DNA of 64,000 bases from Onchocerca lupi (taxonomy: Eukaryota > Nematoda > Chromadorea > Rhabditida > Onchocercidae): positions 62,001-126,000 of the forward strand of contig JAOVVO010000154.1 of assembly GCA_028564675.1 (NCBI GenBank), read 5' to 3'. The notes beneath the pieces were generated by a model. It ran no database searches, was not told the DNA's origin, and saw nothing but the letters and a program-made list of their open reading frames with translations. Below, one piece after another: positions 11,995-25,100 of this stretch. Both the position numbers and the translations under genes were made by a program. Numbering within the stretch: the stretch's first letter is position 1; each line of letters opens with the position of its first letter.

Positions 11995-14900
11995 TTATTT
12001 CACTACTGATGAGAAATCTGACCACACACTTTGATCAAGTTCAGAACCACTAACTTCGCAATCTGTCATAATATCTGGTGAATCATTTGTTGACAACGGA
12101 CTTCCGAAGGCTGATGGTGGTAGCGGATAATAATTTCCTAACTAAAACAGTCTCGACAATAATCATTCGTGTAGCCTTCCAAATACATTTAGCTCTAGAT
12201 TTAATTTTTCTCAATATAAGTAACATTAAAATCCACCTACGTTTGAATCCGCTTTAACGTCACCAGTATTTGAATTAGTCTGATCCACTTGACTGATGTG
12301 AATATCACTTGGAACTTTCCCCGCCTCCGAATCCACAGCACATTCATCTTCAAATTTCCTGAGAGTGCGCTAAAATATAAAATACAAAGAACAAAATCCA
12401 AATTCTGATCAGAAATCATCAAAGCCTTAAATCTATTGTGCAAAATTTTGAAACAGTTTTTTAGAAAGCTTAAAAGATATGGTACCCCATTTTCAAAATT
12501 TGTTGTATCGAACAATGTTTTTGTCACATTATCAGCTGTAGTAATCCATTGAGATCCTGAATTTTGTTTGAAATCATCTGATAATGGCTCGCCGAAATCA
12601 GAATCATCAGCTTTACATGTCACATTGTCCAAAAGAGAATGAACTTCCATTTCTCCATGATTCAGTTTTTCTGAAAAATTTTCAGAAAAATCCTAAATTT
12701 AGTTTTCAAATTTCTTTGAGGAATAGAAGTCAAAAAGTTTTTGTCGCAAGAAAAGTTATGGGATTTGAAATAAGGAGGATTAATTACCTTTTAAATATGT
12801 ATGTTTTGCAGAGCGAATAATTAATGCTGCACGACTGCGAATTATTTCATATTGCTGCAATCCCTTAAAATATGTAGCCAATATAAAATCAAATTAAATT
12901 TAAGTTATATGCAAGCGATCACCAAAGTACGTTTCATAGTTTTAAATAAACTAGACACAAAAAATAGAGGATAAAAAATTCCTCCCTTGACTGTTTTTTA
13001 TGCAGCAATGATATTTTCTAATGTTAATAAACTAGAAATTTTCTCTACCATCGGAGAGAAATGAAATTGCAAGACTGTCTAATATTGAATGGGAAATATT
13101 GATTCATCGAACTGTGCAAATTTACTGAAAAGAAGTACTGTTCAAATCAACAAAAAATCATGACCTCTTTCTCCTCGTCATTTAGCTTGTCGAGATACTT
13201 CTGAAGATCGCTAATTTCAATTTCATGCTGCATCATTTCTGCATTGTTGTTTTCGCGAAGAACTTTAGTTTCCATTTCTAATCGGCTGCACTGGAATTAA
13301 TTAGGTTTTGTTGAAATTAATCTACGCGAATTAATTTTACTTTCATGGCGAAAGCTAAGAGGAAAATCTATTCCAAAACAGTATTTAATTATAAAAAAAA
13401 CAAAAAATAAAGGACAAAGAGAAATATGCATATTTTTTACAGAGCAAAATGTTATCCTAAACAAACGTCAAAAAATCTAGACATATAGTAAGAGCAGACT
13501 AGATTATACCAACTAATCTATATCGGTAAATTGAAGTGCCATAAGAAATAATGAATGCCCAAGTTCATGGGAATAGCTGAGAATAGACTTATCAAAAATT
13601 CAACGCTTCTGTTTTCTGTTATAAAATATGCAAATTTTTTAACTTTAAAACTAGGATCTGGATGCTACATTCTCCTATTGCAACGATAATGTATACAAGA
13701 ATAATTCAATTCACATCCATATTTAAATAAATAGAAGCAATTGAGAATTACTGCTTATAATTATTAATACTGAAAAAAAAAAAAATTACTTCGATATCAA
13801 TTTCCACTCCCTTGCTACGGAGAGTAGCAGATGCCGTTCTTTCTGCAGTCATCATTTCTTCCAACTGTTTTCCTGTGGCAATGGCATTTTCAATCTTCTT
13901 TGACCAGTCTTGCTTTCCATCACCGAGAAAAATTATTAAAGAAGCATGCTCACTTTCCTTACAGTTTAGTTCTATTTGTAATCGTCTGACTTCGTCTTGC
14001 AATGCCTTCATCTTTTCATTCATTTCTGCCTATAACAAGTTCATTGTGAGCATAATAGAGAACAGAATTCTTCTTTTTTTTTCTTAAAAAATGGTATAGT
14101 ATATTGTTTGCTTAACTTCGGATCTAATTTTTGTAAAATGAAAATGAAAATAGAAATTAATGAATAGGAAGTAATAGAACTAATGAATATGGAACTAATG
14201 GAACTAATGAATAAAGAACTAATGAACAGGAACTAATGAATACGAGTAAATGGAAATTGCAAAATACAAAACTTCTTGGCAAACCTGTAGATTTTCATGA
14301 ATACTTTTGTGCTGCAACGAGATAATTTCAAGATCATCTTTCTTAAATGTTGTCAGATTTTCCAACTCTGTTTTCAAGATTGTAATCTATAAAACGACTT
14401 GAAAACAAAGTATCTGTAAAAACTATAAGGTTATTTCAAACTTTATGCGCAGTTAAATGTTGACATTGGGAATACAGTGGTAGCACTAAAATTTAGAGAG
14501 ATACTAGCTAATTAATGTATTAACTTTTTCATCAAGCACCCGTTCTTTATCCACAACTTTCCCATTCTGCTCATCCAATCTCGATAATTCAATCACAGCT
14601 TCATTACATTCTTGAGAACATGCATGCAGTTGTTGTTGCAGCTCTTTTTCTTCCATGAGAACTTCTTCCAAATTCTCCTTCAAAATGATCGAATGGAAAA
14701 ATTAAAGTGTCACTGAAATACTTTGTTAATAAACTTTGTTTTTTCCGGTTTTCATTTAAGTTGAATATTAACGATGTCAGTCGATAACATATTCTCCAAC
14801 TCTGTTTCCGTCTCATGAGATTGTTGTTGAAGTTTCTGATTTTCTGCATTCAATATATCTGAAAATACATCATTATTTGAAATTAGACTACACTTACTTA

Positions 14901-16480
14901 CACTAATATTATTTAATTGATCCAAATGCTTTTGCTTTTTAGAAGTAGCCCTTTGCTGAATTTTTCTTTATTGTCATGAGCATAAAAAAACTTTCTAAAA
15001 CTGGCCTCAAAATAAAATATGAAAGTTTAACATTCAAACTACATCAATTTTCTCCATGAGTTTACCTAACATCCTAAAACAATCAATGTCGCCAATTAGC
15101 TACAATTTTAAGCTTTCTTAAAATCTTATTCATTACCAAGATTCGATTTCAGCATTGTAACACGATTCAGCAGCTCCTCATGCTCGATTTTCAAGAGCCG
15201 TTCTCTGTTGTCTTGCATTTTCTGCAAATGTTCAGCTCGCTCTTCCAGATTTCTCTGGCGTAATAAATGATTTAGGCCATTTTTCAATGCAGTTAAAGCA
15301 TTATCGATCTCCGCGTTTTGCTCCACTAGAAAAATCAGTTCTAATCCAAAAAGCTCAGATCGACATCAAATAAAACGTCATTTCATAGAAACATTACTGC
15401 TTTTCAAAGAAGCATTACTGTTTATGCTTTCTTTAGCTAAGTCACTGATTTCGTTTTATACTTCGTTTATAGTACTGGCTTCTTTATCAATTATTGCTGG
15501 CTTTAAATGAAGAAAAAATGAGTTTTTTTATACAATATAAACCAAAACGCGAAATATGGAATATTTCAATTCTTATCAGAAAAGAAATGACACTGAAAGT
15601 TTAATCATTGTCAGCAAAAATCTATAAATTATTGCAAAAATACTTTGAACATACATTTTTCCTGCATAGCTTCACGATCATTTTGAGCACGAATTTTGAG
15701 GGTCTCAAAGCGAGCTACGAAAGTGTCAACATTGAGGTTAGTGTCCTTGCTAGTCACCTCTACCGTATCCATAGCTTAAGAAATTTTCTATATATTTTTT
15801 AATTTACACTGCAAAATGAATCAATGAAAGACGACTGGTATTTCAGTTCATTTTATAAATCGAATAATAGATGCCAGTAACAATAGCAGATATTAGTAAA
15901 ATATCAAACTTGTATTAATAAGCTCTGAAGCTGCTTCGAAATGCATATCAATCAGCTGCAAACCTTTGGCATTACGATGAAGCCTGAAATAGATTTCCCG
16001 ACTCTGAATATATGGAAAAATATCATGAATTGTGATTTCGTCTAGAAATTTATCAAAAAGCTCTGATGTCAAATAACAGACGATATAAATTTTTTCAATA
16101 AAAGCAGATATTATAATTACATAGTTTTCATCTCTTAAACGAATTTGGTTAATTTGAAATTAAAAACCACACAGTTTAGAAATTTCTTTGAATGCTCGAC
16201 GTGACTGCTTCAGGTTCTCTTCATCATCGATATTTTGCGCAAGGATTGCCTTCGAATGTTCCCACATATTCCCTTCTTCTTTCGCGAAAGCCGCTCTCTA
16301 AAATGGCTCAGTTAATAGACTTGACATATGGACAAAGAAATCCCAAACAATTTTGTCAATAACAAGAGACATGCATACTTCTTTGAGCAGCTCCTTGCGT
16401 TTCTTGAATAGTTCTGCTGTAAGATGCATGGCTCTGTCATCCTGTTTTGATTGAGCAGACCCGCCAGCAGTCGTATCCAT
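11995..16480 (-). CDS. Long coiled-coil protein of unknown function (possibly two genes)
   Basis: I do not recognise a family. Fourteen frame-consistent exons: 16379-16480, 16173-16297, 15910-15983, 15655-15774, 15137-15325, 14773-14858, 14525-14677, 14285-14386, 13790-14029, 13165-13290, 12788-12863, 12486-12670, 12241-12369 and 11995-12141 (1854 nt, 617 aa). The middle is rich in Glu, Lys, Gln and Leu with heptad-like runs (EERAEHLQKMQDNRERLL, MEEKELQQQLHACSQE, QDEVRRLQIELNCKESE), so a long coiled coil is likely. The last about 150 residues are acidic and Ser/Asp-rich (SDFGEPLSDDF, SPDIMTDCEVSGSELDQSVW), disordered or a docking tail. An alternative reading is equally frame-consistent. In it the first three exons end at an in-frame TAA (15893-15895), giving a 105-aa protein, and a second gene starts at ATG 15770-15772 after its own T-rich acceptor. 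That would be an operon arrangement. A structural or cytoskeletal role is inference only. Confidence 0.68.
14160..14258. repeat. Degenerate tandem repeat of a GGAACTAATGAATA unit
   Basis: About seven imperfect copies of ACTAATGAATA/GGAACTAATG within an intron of the coiled-coil gene. Unit length varies from about 11 to 17 bases, typical of a decayed minisatellite. Confidence 0.75.
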
Positions 16481-17568
16481 GGCTAATCTTGATATTAATT
16501 TAGTCAATAATTACCATTACAATTATCTATGAGTTGATGTTTTCACTTTGAGCAAGTTATGTCAGTTTAAACTAAGATTATTTTATGATCTACTAGAAAA
16601 TTAGACAACAAGCTTCATGTACTATCTCATTTAGTAACAAAATTTGAAGCTGTCTAGCAGGATAAATCGTAAATTTAAATTATAAAAATATTCTTAAAAT
16701 TTCAGTATGACTATTCAATCTAATAATTTATTACAAATAGAACCTCCTGTAGGCTGTCCTAATATGATAATGATAAAAGATATTTTGAGGAAAGGCAAAA
16801 CACGACGTATACACAAACAAACCGAAGATTAAACAAATGAACGAAAAGACGGACATAAATTTAAATTTACATCAACACATAAAGTACCAGAATTAAGAGA
16901 AGAGCCAATCCTAACTAATCAAATAAAAATTTCCCACCAATTTTCTCGCCAAATTCTAAAGATCACTAAATTTCTTCATTCACACGTCAACACTGTTCAA
17001 AGATTCGTGTTTTACACGTAGGCATCCATTTCTATCATTCTATGAGTTCGGAAGCTTTTTCTTTTCGTAGCATTTTCGTGCGATTGCAAGTGGACATCGT
17101 GCAAGGGTCACTTTCACATGCTGATCATATGCAGGACATGCATGATTTATTCGTTTAGACATCATCTAGACTATATTCATCGGTACTTATATGCAGATAT
17201 TATGCATAATTTGCACTTCGAATGATGTGATCTAGAATGCTGATCTGCTCAATGAATGTGCAAAGAAGATAAAAAAGTCCTCTCTTAGAAGGTAAACGAC
17301 TTGTGTAGTCTATTCTAGATCGAGGAGTCAAAGGTTAAACAGTTTACTTCTTGATCGTCTCATGCATGAATGTTCTTGTGACCATTTGCGCTTTTCCAGC
17401 ACTTCTCGAGAGCTCCCTTATCCCGTTCTCCCTTTTTCTTTATTCTTTTCTTTGACTTTCTACTGGTACCATTCGAATTATCAATCTGCGATAGTGTTCA
17501 TTATCAGTGCGATTTCTAGTAGTTAATTATATTAACTGAATCTGGGAATAATATATCAAGAAATCTCG
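16481..17568. other. Intergenic between divergent coiled-coil and PUF genes
   Basis: No coding frame stands out. Both neighbouring genes point away, so two promoters are expected here. A region near 17100-17260 is richer in mixed sequence, with repeated TGCATGAT/ATATGCA-like words, but I cannot assign a regulatory site. Confidence 0.45.
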
Positions 17569-20500
17569 ATGAGATATTCGCAACTTTCTCGTTACTCAAA
17601 GTCTTTTAGAATTACTGAGAGTTATCGTTTACTTTCTACTTCAAAACCAACAAGGCCGGAATCTTGGTGTGATTGTGAAGAGATGCAGCAAAGGACAATG
17701 GTTTCATCAGTTCAGTACAATTTCCAGCCCTCATCAGATATTTATTCACAGTCTGGTATGAGCATATTGTCCTGTGATATTCTTTATTTTTACATCCTTA
17801 TCCTTCTGAATCTTTCAAGCCTAAACTCATTTCGTTTTACCTGAACGTCGAAGAAAAAAAAACTCAATATATATTCAACTTACTTAACTTTTATGGCTTT
17901 TTTTTGCTTTTTATTAAAATTCGCAGTAATATTTCCTGATATGATCTATAGGCCTATTCTAATATATTTTATTGAATAAAATTAATATGGATAAAACAAA
18001 GTTTTTTATTCAAATTTTTCTTGATTGTTTTAGAGTGGATGGATACAGATACTGCTACAAACCAACTATGTCAGAGCGTGTCATCTATATCGGTTATTTA
18101 TTCTTCTGTGTATTTATTCGTAATCGGAATACATTGAAGATATTTTTCTTATGAGACACGTGCTCTTCGTATTTTTTGACATTAGATAGTTTCAGGTCAG
18201 TGATAAAGAAAACAGGATGAATGAGACAAATTGGTGTTCTCCATGTAGCCAGTACACTGTCAATTCGGGTTATGCTTACACAAATACAGCAGAAAACCAA
18301 CTGGTAAGTAAAGGATATCTGATAAACAATCATCGACAAATAATATCCATAATTTTTTTCCCATGTAATTTAAATATAAATAATTATGATTGTTATTACA
18401 AAAGCACCGACATATTTAGTATGTTTTTTGACAAAAAGTGCGACTATAGTCGGATAAAAGTTGAATTAGCGAAAAAAGTCTATGATGCTAACAATTTAAT
18501 TATTCTACCGTGGTTAAGTCATTAATCAGGTCTACTTATTCTGAAGATGCCTAATAAGCAGTTATTTTGGAATAATAAATATTTTTGAGACGTATTTCTC
18601 GCATTTTCAGCATTCCTTTTTTATCACTCTTATACTAAAATTAAAGGATCAAATATAGATGAAGAATAAGTTATACAGAAGGCGATTCTTCCTTTGAAGT
18701 TAAATTATCTCCCTGTATCCACTCAGTATCTAACATGAAGTCCTAATCTAATATGTTTATCGTTTAGTAGTTTTATTAGATAGTTGGGGCATCATAAATC
18801 TTAATTGCTGAAGTTGCAGCAAATAAACAAAATAAGCATAAATTTCAAGTAAATTATAGAATATGGGAACAAAGCAGTGTCCATTTTTTTTTTTAAGTTA
18901 TAGAACAAAAAAAATTCGGATTTTCTGAGAACAGAGGAATGTGCTGGGATCATAAAAGTGTTTATGCCGTTCTTTTTTTAGATGGCTTGTGATAGCTGCG
19001 TGCAACAATGCGAAGTGTCACATATGTACAACTTGAGAAATAATGAATGTTGGGAAAGCCAGAAATGGTTTGTTTTTTCTGTCATTGACGTCTCCACTTA
19101 TTATATGGCTAAAAATTTATGACTTAATATAATTGTTGATATCTTCAGCTACGGCTTAAACAATAATATCGAAGTAATGCAACCGACATTATTCTATCTG
19201 CTGACATCGGGTTGCATTGCAAATTTCGGCAAGGACGAAAAAGGCAGCCGGTGAGATTTGAACAAAGTTTTGAGAAAAGAATAGATTTGGTGGCAATTGA
19301 TCATGTGATATTTTATTAATATCTGTTTAGATTCGTGCAAGAAGAGTTTGCGAAAAGCTCGCCGGCGATCCGTCAAATGTTATTTGATTACCTTTTCGAA
19401 AGAGGTGGATTTGACTGGTTTTGCAATGATCAGCATGGAAATTTCATTATTCAGGTATGTCATGTAATGATTTTAAATGAAAATAAGTGAAGTCGACGAG
19501 CTATGAATATTCTTTTTAATTGTAGAAAATCGTGTTAGAAGCATTCCCCGGTATAGAACAAGCCAGAATCGCCGAGCATGTGGCAGGGAAAGTGGTCAAA
19601 ATGTGTTCAAACCGCTATGGAAGCCGAATTATGCAGCGTATTTTCGAAAGGTTTGATTTCGGATACAGAGTGGAACTTCTGAATAAACTCAGTGGATCGG
19701 AATGTTTCTTAGCGGTTGATAGTTGTGCTACCCACGTCATGCAGGTTTATTTGGAATTTCAACTTTTCAGTGTATATCGCCTTTTTTAGTACTAATTTTG
19801 AATTCTTTTGAAATACAATGAAGTAGAATTTATAGAAATTGTTTGCTCTTTTTCCCCCGACAAAATACAGTTTTATTGTGATAGCGCTTACACTTTCGAA
19901 AGAAAATTTCAAGCAAGTTGTTCAAAACAAATATGGATGCCGAGTTATTCAATCTGCTCTAGAGGTAAGATCTTAACTTAATATTATTGATAGAACTAAC
20001 TGAATAATGTTACAGTAAGAATAAGGATTTCAGAACAAATAACTTAAATTTGATTCAAATGATTTTAATAAACTTTTCAGGAACTTGAAATAGCAACATG
20101 TACCACGCGCTATGTCAATATTCCAAATGAATTTAAGGCAGCAAGACGACTTCTGAGTAAACTGTTGCGACGGCTAACAGAGAATTGCATGGAATTCATA
20201 GATCATCAATTTGCGAATTATGTTATGCAGTATATCATCATCTCGGAATTCCATCCTGAAGCTCGGGACTATATTATTAAACATGCCATTCTGTATGTTT
20301 TTAAGCCAGTTAATTGTCATGGATAAGTTTTGTAGATACTTAGTATATGAAAGGGAGGTAATGAAAATTGTATATAGAAATTTTCCAGAAATTTAAAATG
20401 AAAACGAAAATGAGGAAATTTATTTGATGAATGGAATTTTTGATTTTTATGTTAAAAACTAAGCTGTAATAGAGAACATTGTAATTTGCTTATGAAGAGA

Positions 20501-22139
20501 ATTATAAATATTTAGCTAGAGCAGTCAGCTCTTATTCTTATCCGCTTTTTTTTTTTCTCATTGTTTTCTTTACAGAAGTAATGTGCTAACTTTATCACAA
20601 GAAAAGTTTGCTTCTCATGTCGTCGAAAAGTCGTTGAAACACGCATCGCCAAAAATATTGCATTGTTTGATGAGTGAAATCTTTGATGGTTATGTCAAAG
20701 ATGAGTGAGTTTAGTTCTCTCATTCAGTGTTCGAAGAGATTTTTTGCTAAGTGTAAAATTGAACCGCGAGTCTAGGATGTACAGTAACCACAGTAAAGTA
20801 TGTGCCATCAACATTGGGTGAACTTATATTTGCCTAGGCTCCCTCGAAAAGTTTCTAAATAAAAGAATAAAATTTTTGACTACTTATTAATTTTTTTGTA
20901 GATTTAAGTACTGAATAAATTTTACAAGCATGTAATAGATATCATTAACATGATTTCTTATTGCAACACACTATTCACTTCTTCGTCGGAGCGACATATT
21001 TCTTCGAACAATTCTGTATAAGTATTAATCTTTCAATTAAACTATTGGTGGTCCGACTTATCTGATGGAGTCAAATCTATAGAAATCTTATAATGTCAAT
21101 TAAACATTTCAAGTAAGGGGCGTGATGCGCTCGATATAATGCTATTTGATCAGTATGGTAATTATGTTGTGCAAACAATGATTAATGTATCAATTGATGT
21201 ACACGATGACAGACGCGAAGGTGACTTAACATGGCTGACTCGTCTTTCTGAACGGATCTCTCGACATGAATCTCGGCTTTTAAAGTATTCATCTGGTAAA
21301 AAAATAATCGAAAAAATGAAACAGGTATCTTATTTAATGTTATGTTTTCTGATTATCAGTACATTCATTAGTGGTTTTATTTTAACAGACTCAATAATTT
21401 ATATTTTAGACTGAATTATTGGAATTTAAAGCATTAAAATATCGTGAAATAGCTGGAATTCTATTTCTGGATTGATTTAAATTTGCGATATTCAAAGATT
21501 AGATTACCAAACTATTTTTTATATCAATTTTTGATCTTAGGTAGAAATATTAGGGATTACTGAAGTTTCGACTACTTTTTAAAAGGGAATTGTTGTTCCC
21601 TGCACTTGATCCTTATTTATATTCTTTGATTCGATTGATTGGACTCGAAAGAGAAGTAAGTGTAGTGAAAGAAGAGGGAGTCATTGGTCTATTTCAGCGG
21701 ATCAAATTGACTTGAATCAGTATTTGATTAATGAGAACCCCCTATTTTAATAGTTTCTTTTAAAATTTTAGATGAATATACAGTTATCGACCATTGATAA
21801 TGTGATTTGCAGTGTATCATTTGATCAGAATTATCAACTTAATTTATCAGAAGCGTGCAGAGCTGCAGTTTGGCGAATAGTTGTAGGACGTTTTAATCAA
21901 CGTCACTTTGTCAAGTGCGTAATGTTCTTTTTTTGTGAATCTTGTATTTTCGGTTTCCAGTTCTTACTTTTTCATATGTTTTTGGAAATTGCATATTCTC
22001 ATGTTTTAATCCTATGCGAGCATTGTTTTACATTTTATATTAGTATTAGCTTTCAATTTCCAAACACTTTGCTGTCAGAATTGCCAAATATTGCCTTTGG
22101 TTCTCAACTACTTTCGCAGCCAGTTTTTTAGAGAATTAA
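17569..22139 (+). CDS. PUF (Pumilio/FBF) family RNA-binding protein with eight repeats
   Basis: Cytoplasmic post-transcriptional repressor family that binds UGUR elements in 3' UTRs. Exons: 17569-17755, 18034-18092, 18196-18303, 18982-19067, 19149-19250, 19331-19454, 19526-19744, 19836-19964, 20081-20292, 20576-20704, 21114-21324, 21772-21914 and a tentative last exon 22079-22139 (589 aa). The N-terminal about 150 residues are low-complexity. All eight repeat cores are visible in order: GSRFVQ, GNFIIQ, GSRIMQ, ATHVMQ, GCRVIQ, ANYVMQ, ASHVVE, GNYVVQ. The long linker between repeats 5 and 6 (about 20085-20190) is larger than in Pumilio. The C-terminal cap KYSSGKKIIEKM is present. The final exon is uncertain; reading through would stop near 22129. 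The exon 8 acceptor at 19834-19835 was chosen because it alone keeps the repeat 4-5 frame. Family is firm; which PUF paralogue is not resolved. Confidence 0.88.
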
Positions 22140-25100
22140 TGGTGATGAAAATGATCATCCTTTTTTAATCCCCCAGTTGTATACTTCCAACGTATTTCTT
22201 ATATCTGTATTGCGGTGTAATTATTGTATGAATTAAGGCATTCATTCAATGCTTTCCAGACGTGAAAGTTGTCACTTTCAGTTTCTGTATAATTTATAGT
22301 CTTAATAAAGTTCTTTGATGTGATGGTGTTACATTCAGATTACTTTATGTTCACCAACTGAACATTTGTTGGTAGGCATTTTTTCGATTATTCCCACTTC
22401 TACAGTTTCTTCCGAGCTCTTCTGGATTGCTTCAAAAAGAATTTCGGAATTTTTCCCTTATCAACGGCTCGATGGGTTTTCTCGATGCTTTTCTGGTAAG
22501 CAGAAGAAGGTAAGTATTGCATCATAAATCCAATTAATTTGGGAAATGCACAAGTGCTCACTTCCGAAATCCTTCCATTTTCAGTTACAATATGGCGTGC
22601 GGTGCACAAAGTAATTATTCATCCTGGAAAGAATAAATTGGGAAAATATTTTTCAGATTAAAGTGCTATTCGATGAAAGCTTCCTTGTTTGTCTTTACTT
22701 CATTCATAAATTGATTATTTTCCACTATAATCCAAGAACTATTATTTCAATCCATTGTTGTTCCGTTTAATTGCACAAGCTTCTCAGTACTGCACCTCTT
22801 AGTAGATCCTCATACTTATTTATCTTTCCATATTGATCACTGAAATATATTGTTTTATCATTCTACATCAAAGCGATAGAACTACTCAACAGCCTTTTTT
22901 TGAAAGTTCTATTCAAAAGTTTTTTCGTCCAAACCGATGGAGAAATTCTTCCTAACTTTTTAAATAATTATTATTAAAGAATGTATTGTTCTATCTGCCA
23001 TATGTATGATTGCCAATGAATAGTTTTTTTATCTGTCATAGAAATGTTTTTCGAAGTGATTCAAAACTTAACATTTTCTGATTCCTTTTTCTTCCTTCGT
23101 TTATTCTGTTTTTCCGTCAGATGTCATTCGTGTTCTTTTCGAAAAAAAGGAGACAATACATTCACACATAAATCTAAACATCCATATGCTAGTAGCACAA
23201 ACAGGAATTTCAAGAGATAAGCTCTTCGGGTTTTTTGCATTGGAAGCAAATTTACCATTTCAGATAGAAAATTTTCTCAAGCACTACTACTGAAATTTAG
23301 ATTTCAACTTGAACTTGGTTTGTGCACTTCTCATTTTGCTGTATTTTCATTATTTCTAAGACATTATCAATTTATAGCACATACAAAAAATATGAAGAAA
23401 TTTTCTTTTTTTTTAGAAAGTTGATAAATCTAAAAAAGTTTACTGTAAATTACTTAATATATCTTAATTTATGTGAATGAAAAATGCATCATGCTTTGAT
23501 TTTCTTGAAACTGCTTTGTCACATCGGGAGGACATAGCTACTTGAGAAGATTTTCTACTTGTAACAAATTATTAACTTTAGCAGTTGCACTGGAATTTCA
23601 AGAACGACGAATCTGTCCTATTAACAAATAATAATGCTCTTTGGCTTATTTCTCAGCAAATGAATCATTTATCCATATCTCAGTACATTGATCTTAGTTC
23701 TCTCCAGATCTGCCAATAAATCTCATGCACACTGAAGCACAGTAGTGTCGAGAAAATTTTTTACATTGTGATAGAGACGAATCTTGATGTAGGTTTTCTT
23801 GATTAACAGAGAACTGATTCTTCGTGTACAATATAAAGTCAGGTAATATCACGACTGCAGTTAATCGCTTGATTGTAATGGATATGGATCGAGAGTTGAA
23901 CTTAAAATTGGAGAGTAGTAGTTGTTGAATAAATTGAGTGAGTTGAGTACCTGCGTAAAGATCTGATTGGGTTGAAATTGCTTGAAAAACCCGAACAATT
24001 GACGAAATCTTTTCATATTAATAGTCGTTGGTTTTTGCAGTGAAAAATGGCTTACAATGGATAAAGTATACAAAGGATTTGATTACGAAGACAAAGGATA
24101 AGAGATGGAGAATGCTTATAATAAGCTTTAGTCTTTACAACATTCCAGACAACATGGATTTCAACATTTCAATGTACATGAGATTTATTAGCAGATCTGG
24201 AGAGAACAAAGATCATGATATCGAGACATGGATAAATGATTCATTTGCTGAGAAATGTTGCAAATTTTTACAAGATACTCCAAATATTTCGTCATGTTTT
24301 ATGAAGAAATATTTCAATTTTCCCTACACTTAATTTGTTTTTCTTGATAGTTCAAGATCATTTTCTTATTGCCCCATTTTTATATTTACATTTTGTGAAC
24401 AATGTGGAAGCAACCTTGGAGATCGAAAAATAGTAAATCTAAAAAGTACAGAACAATGCAGTTCAGGACGATAGAATCCATATACACCTCGATAATCTCA
24501 GATTAGCAAGAAGTCTTTATCGCTTGAAAATCCAATCGGATGCTCAACATTGAGGCATACGGATAGCTGGATTGGAATAAATCGATTAAATTGATATCAA
24601 TTAAATTGATTAGATATTTTCAGAATGATTGAAAATTAAATGCTATTTCTGGCATAAAATGTTAATTTTACGCTGATTTTAATTGTGACTTATTATTAAA
24701 ATTGATTCAACTTGTTTTAAATATAGTTCTCCGTTTGATGGCATTTTCGTAACGGTATTCCTATCCATGCCTTCTTCTAGACTTATATTTCGATATGTTT
24801 TTCGCAACATTTCCAAATAATTTTGATTGACATTTTGGAGTGCAAATGTTACTTAGAACTTTGTTCTGCAGCCTTTTTTAAAAATTTTGTGAAATTTAAT
24901 TTTTTTCCCAAGTACTATCAACCACAATTAACTTAACTGACAAGTGGTCATTTCTATTCTTTCAATAGATCCTTTAGCTATCATCCTAATACATTCATAT
25001 TGAATGACTAGACTGATTAATTATTAGATTCACTTATGAACTTTACCAATTTTTCGATTGTTACTCTTGTCAGTGGCAATATCTTTTGATAAAATCATTA

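Noticed and set aside
19865..19964. Apparent 1-base frameshift between PUF repeats 4 and 5
   Set aside because: Disappears when the acceptor at 19834-19835 is used instead of the one at 19869; the frame is then continuous through KLFALFPPTKYSF.
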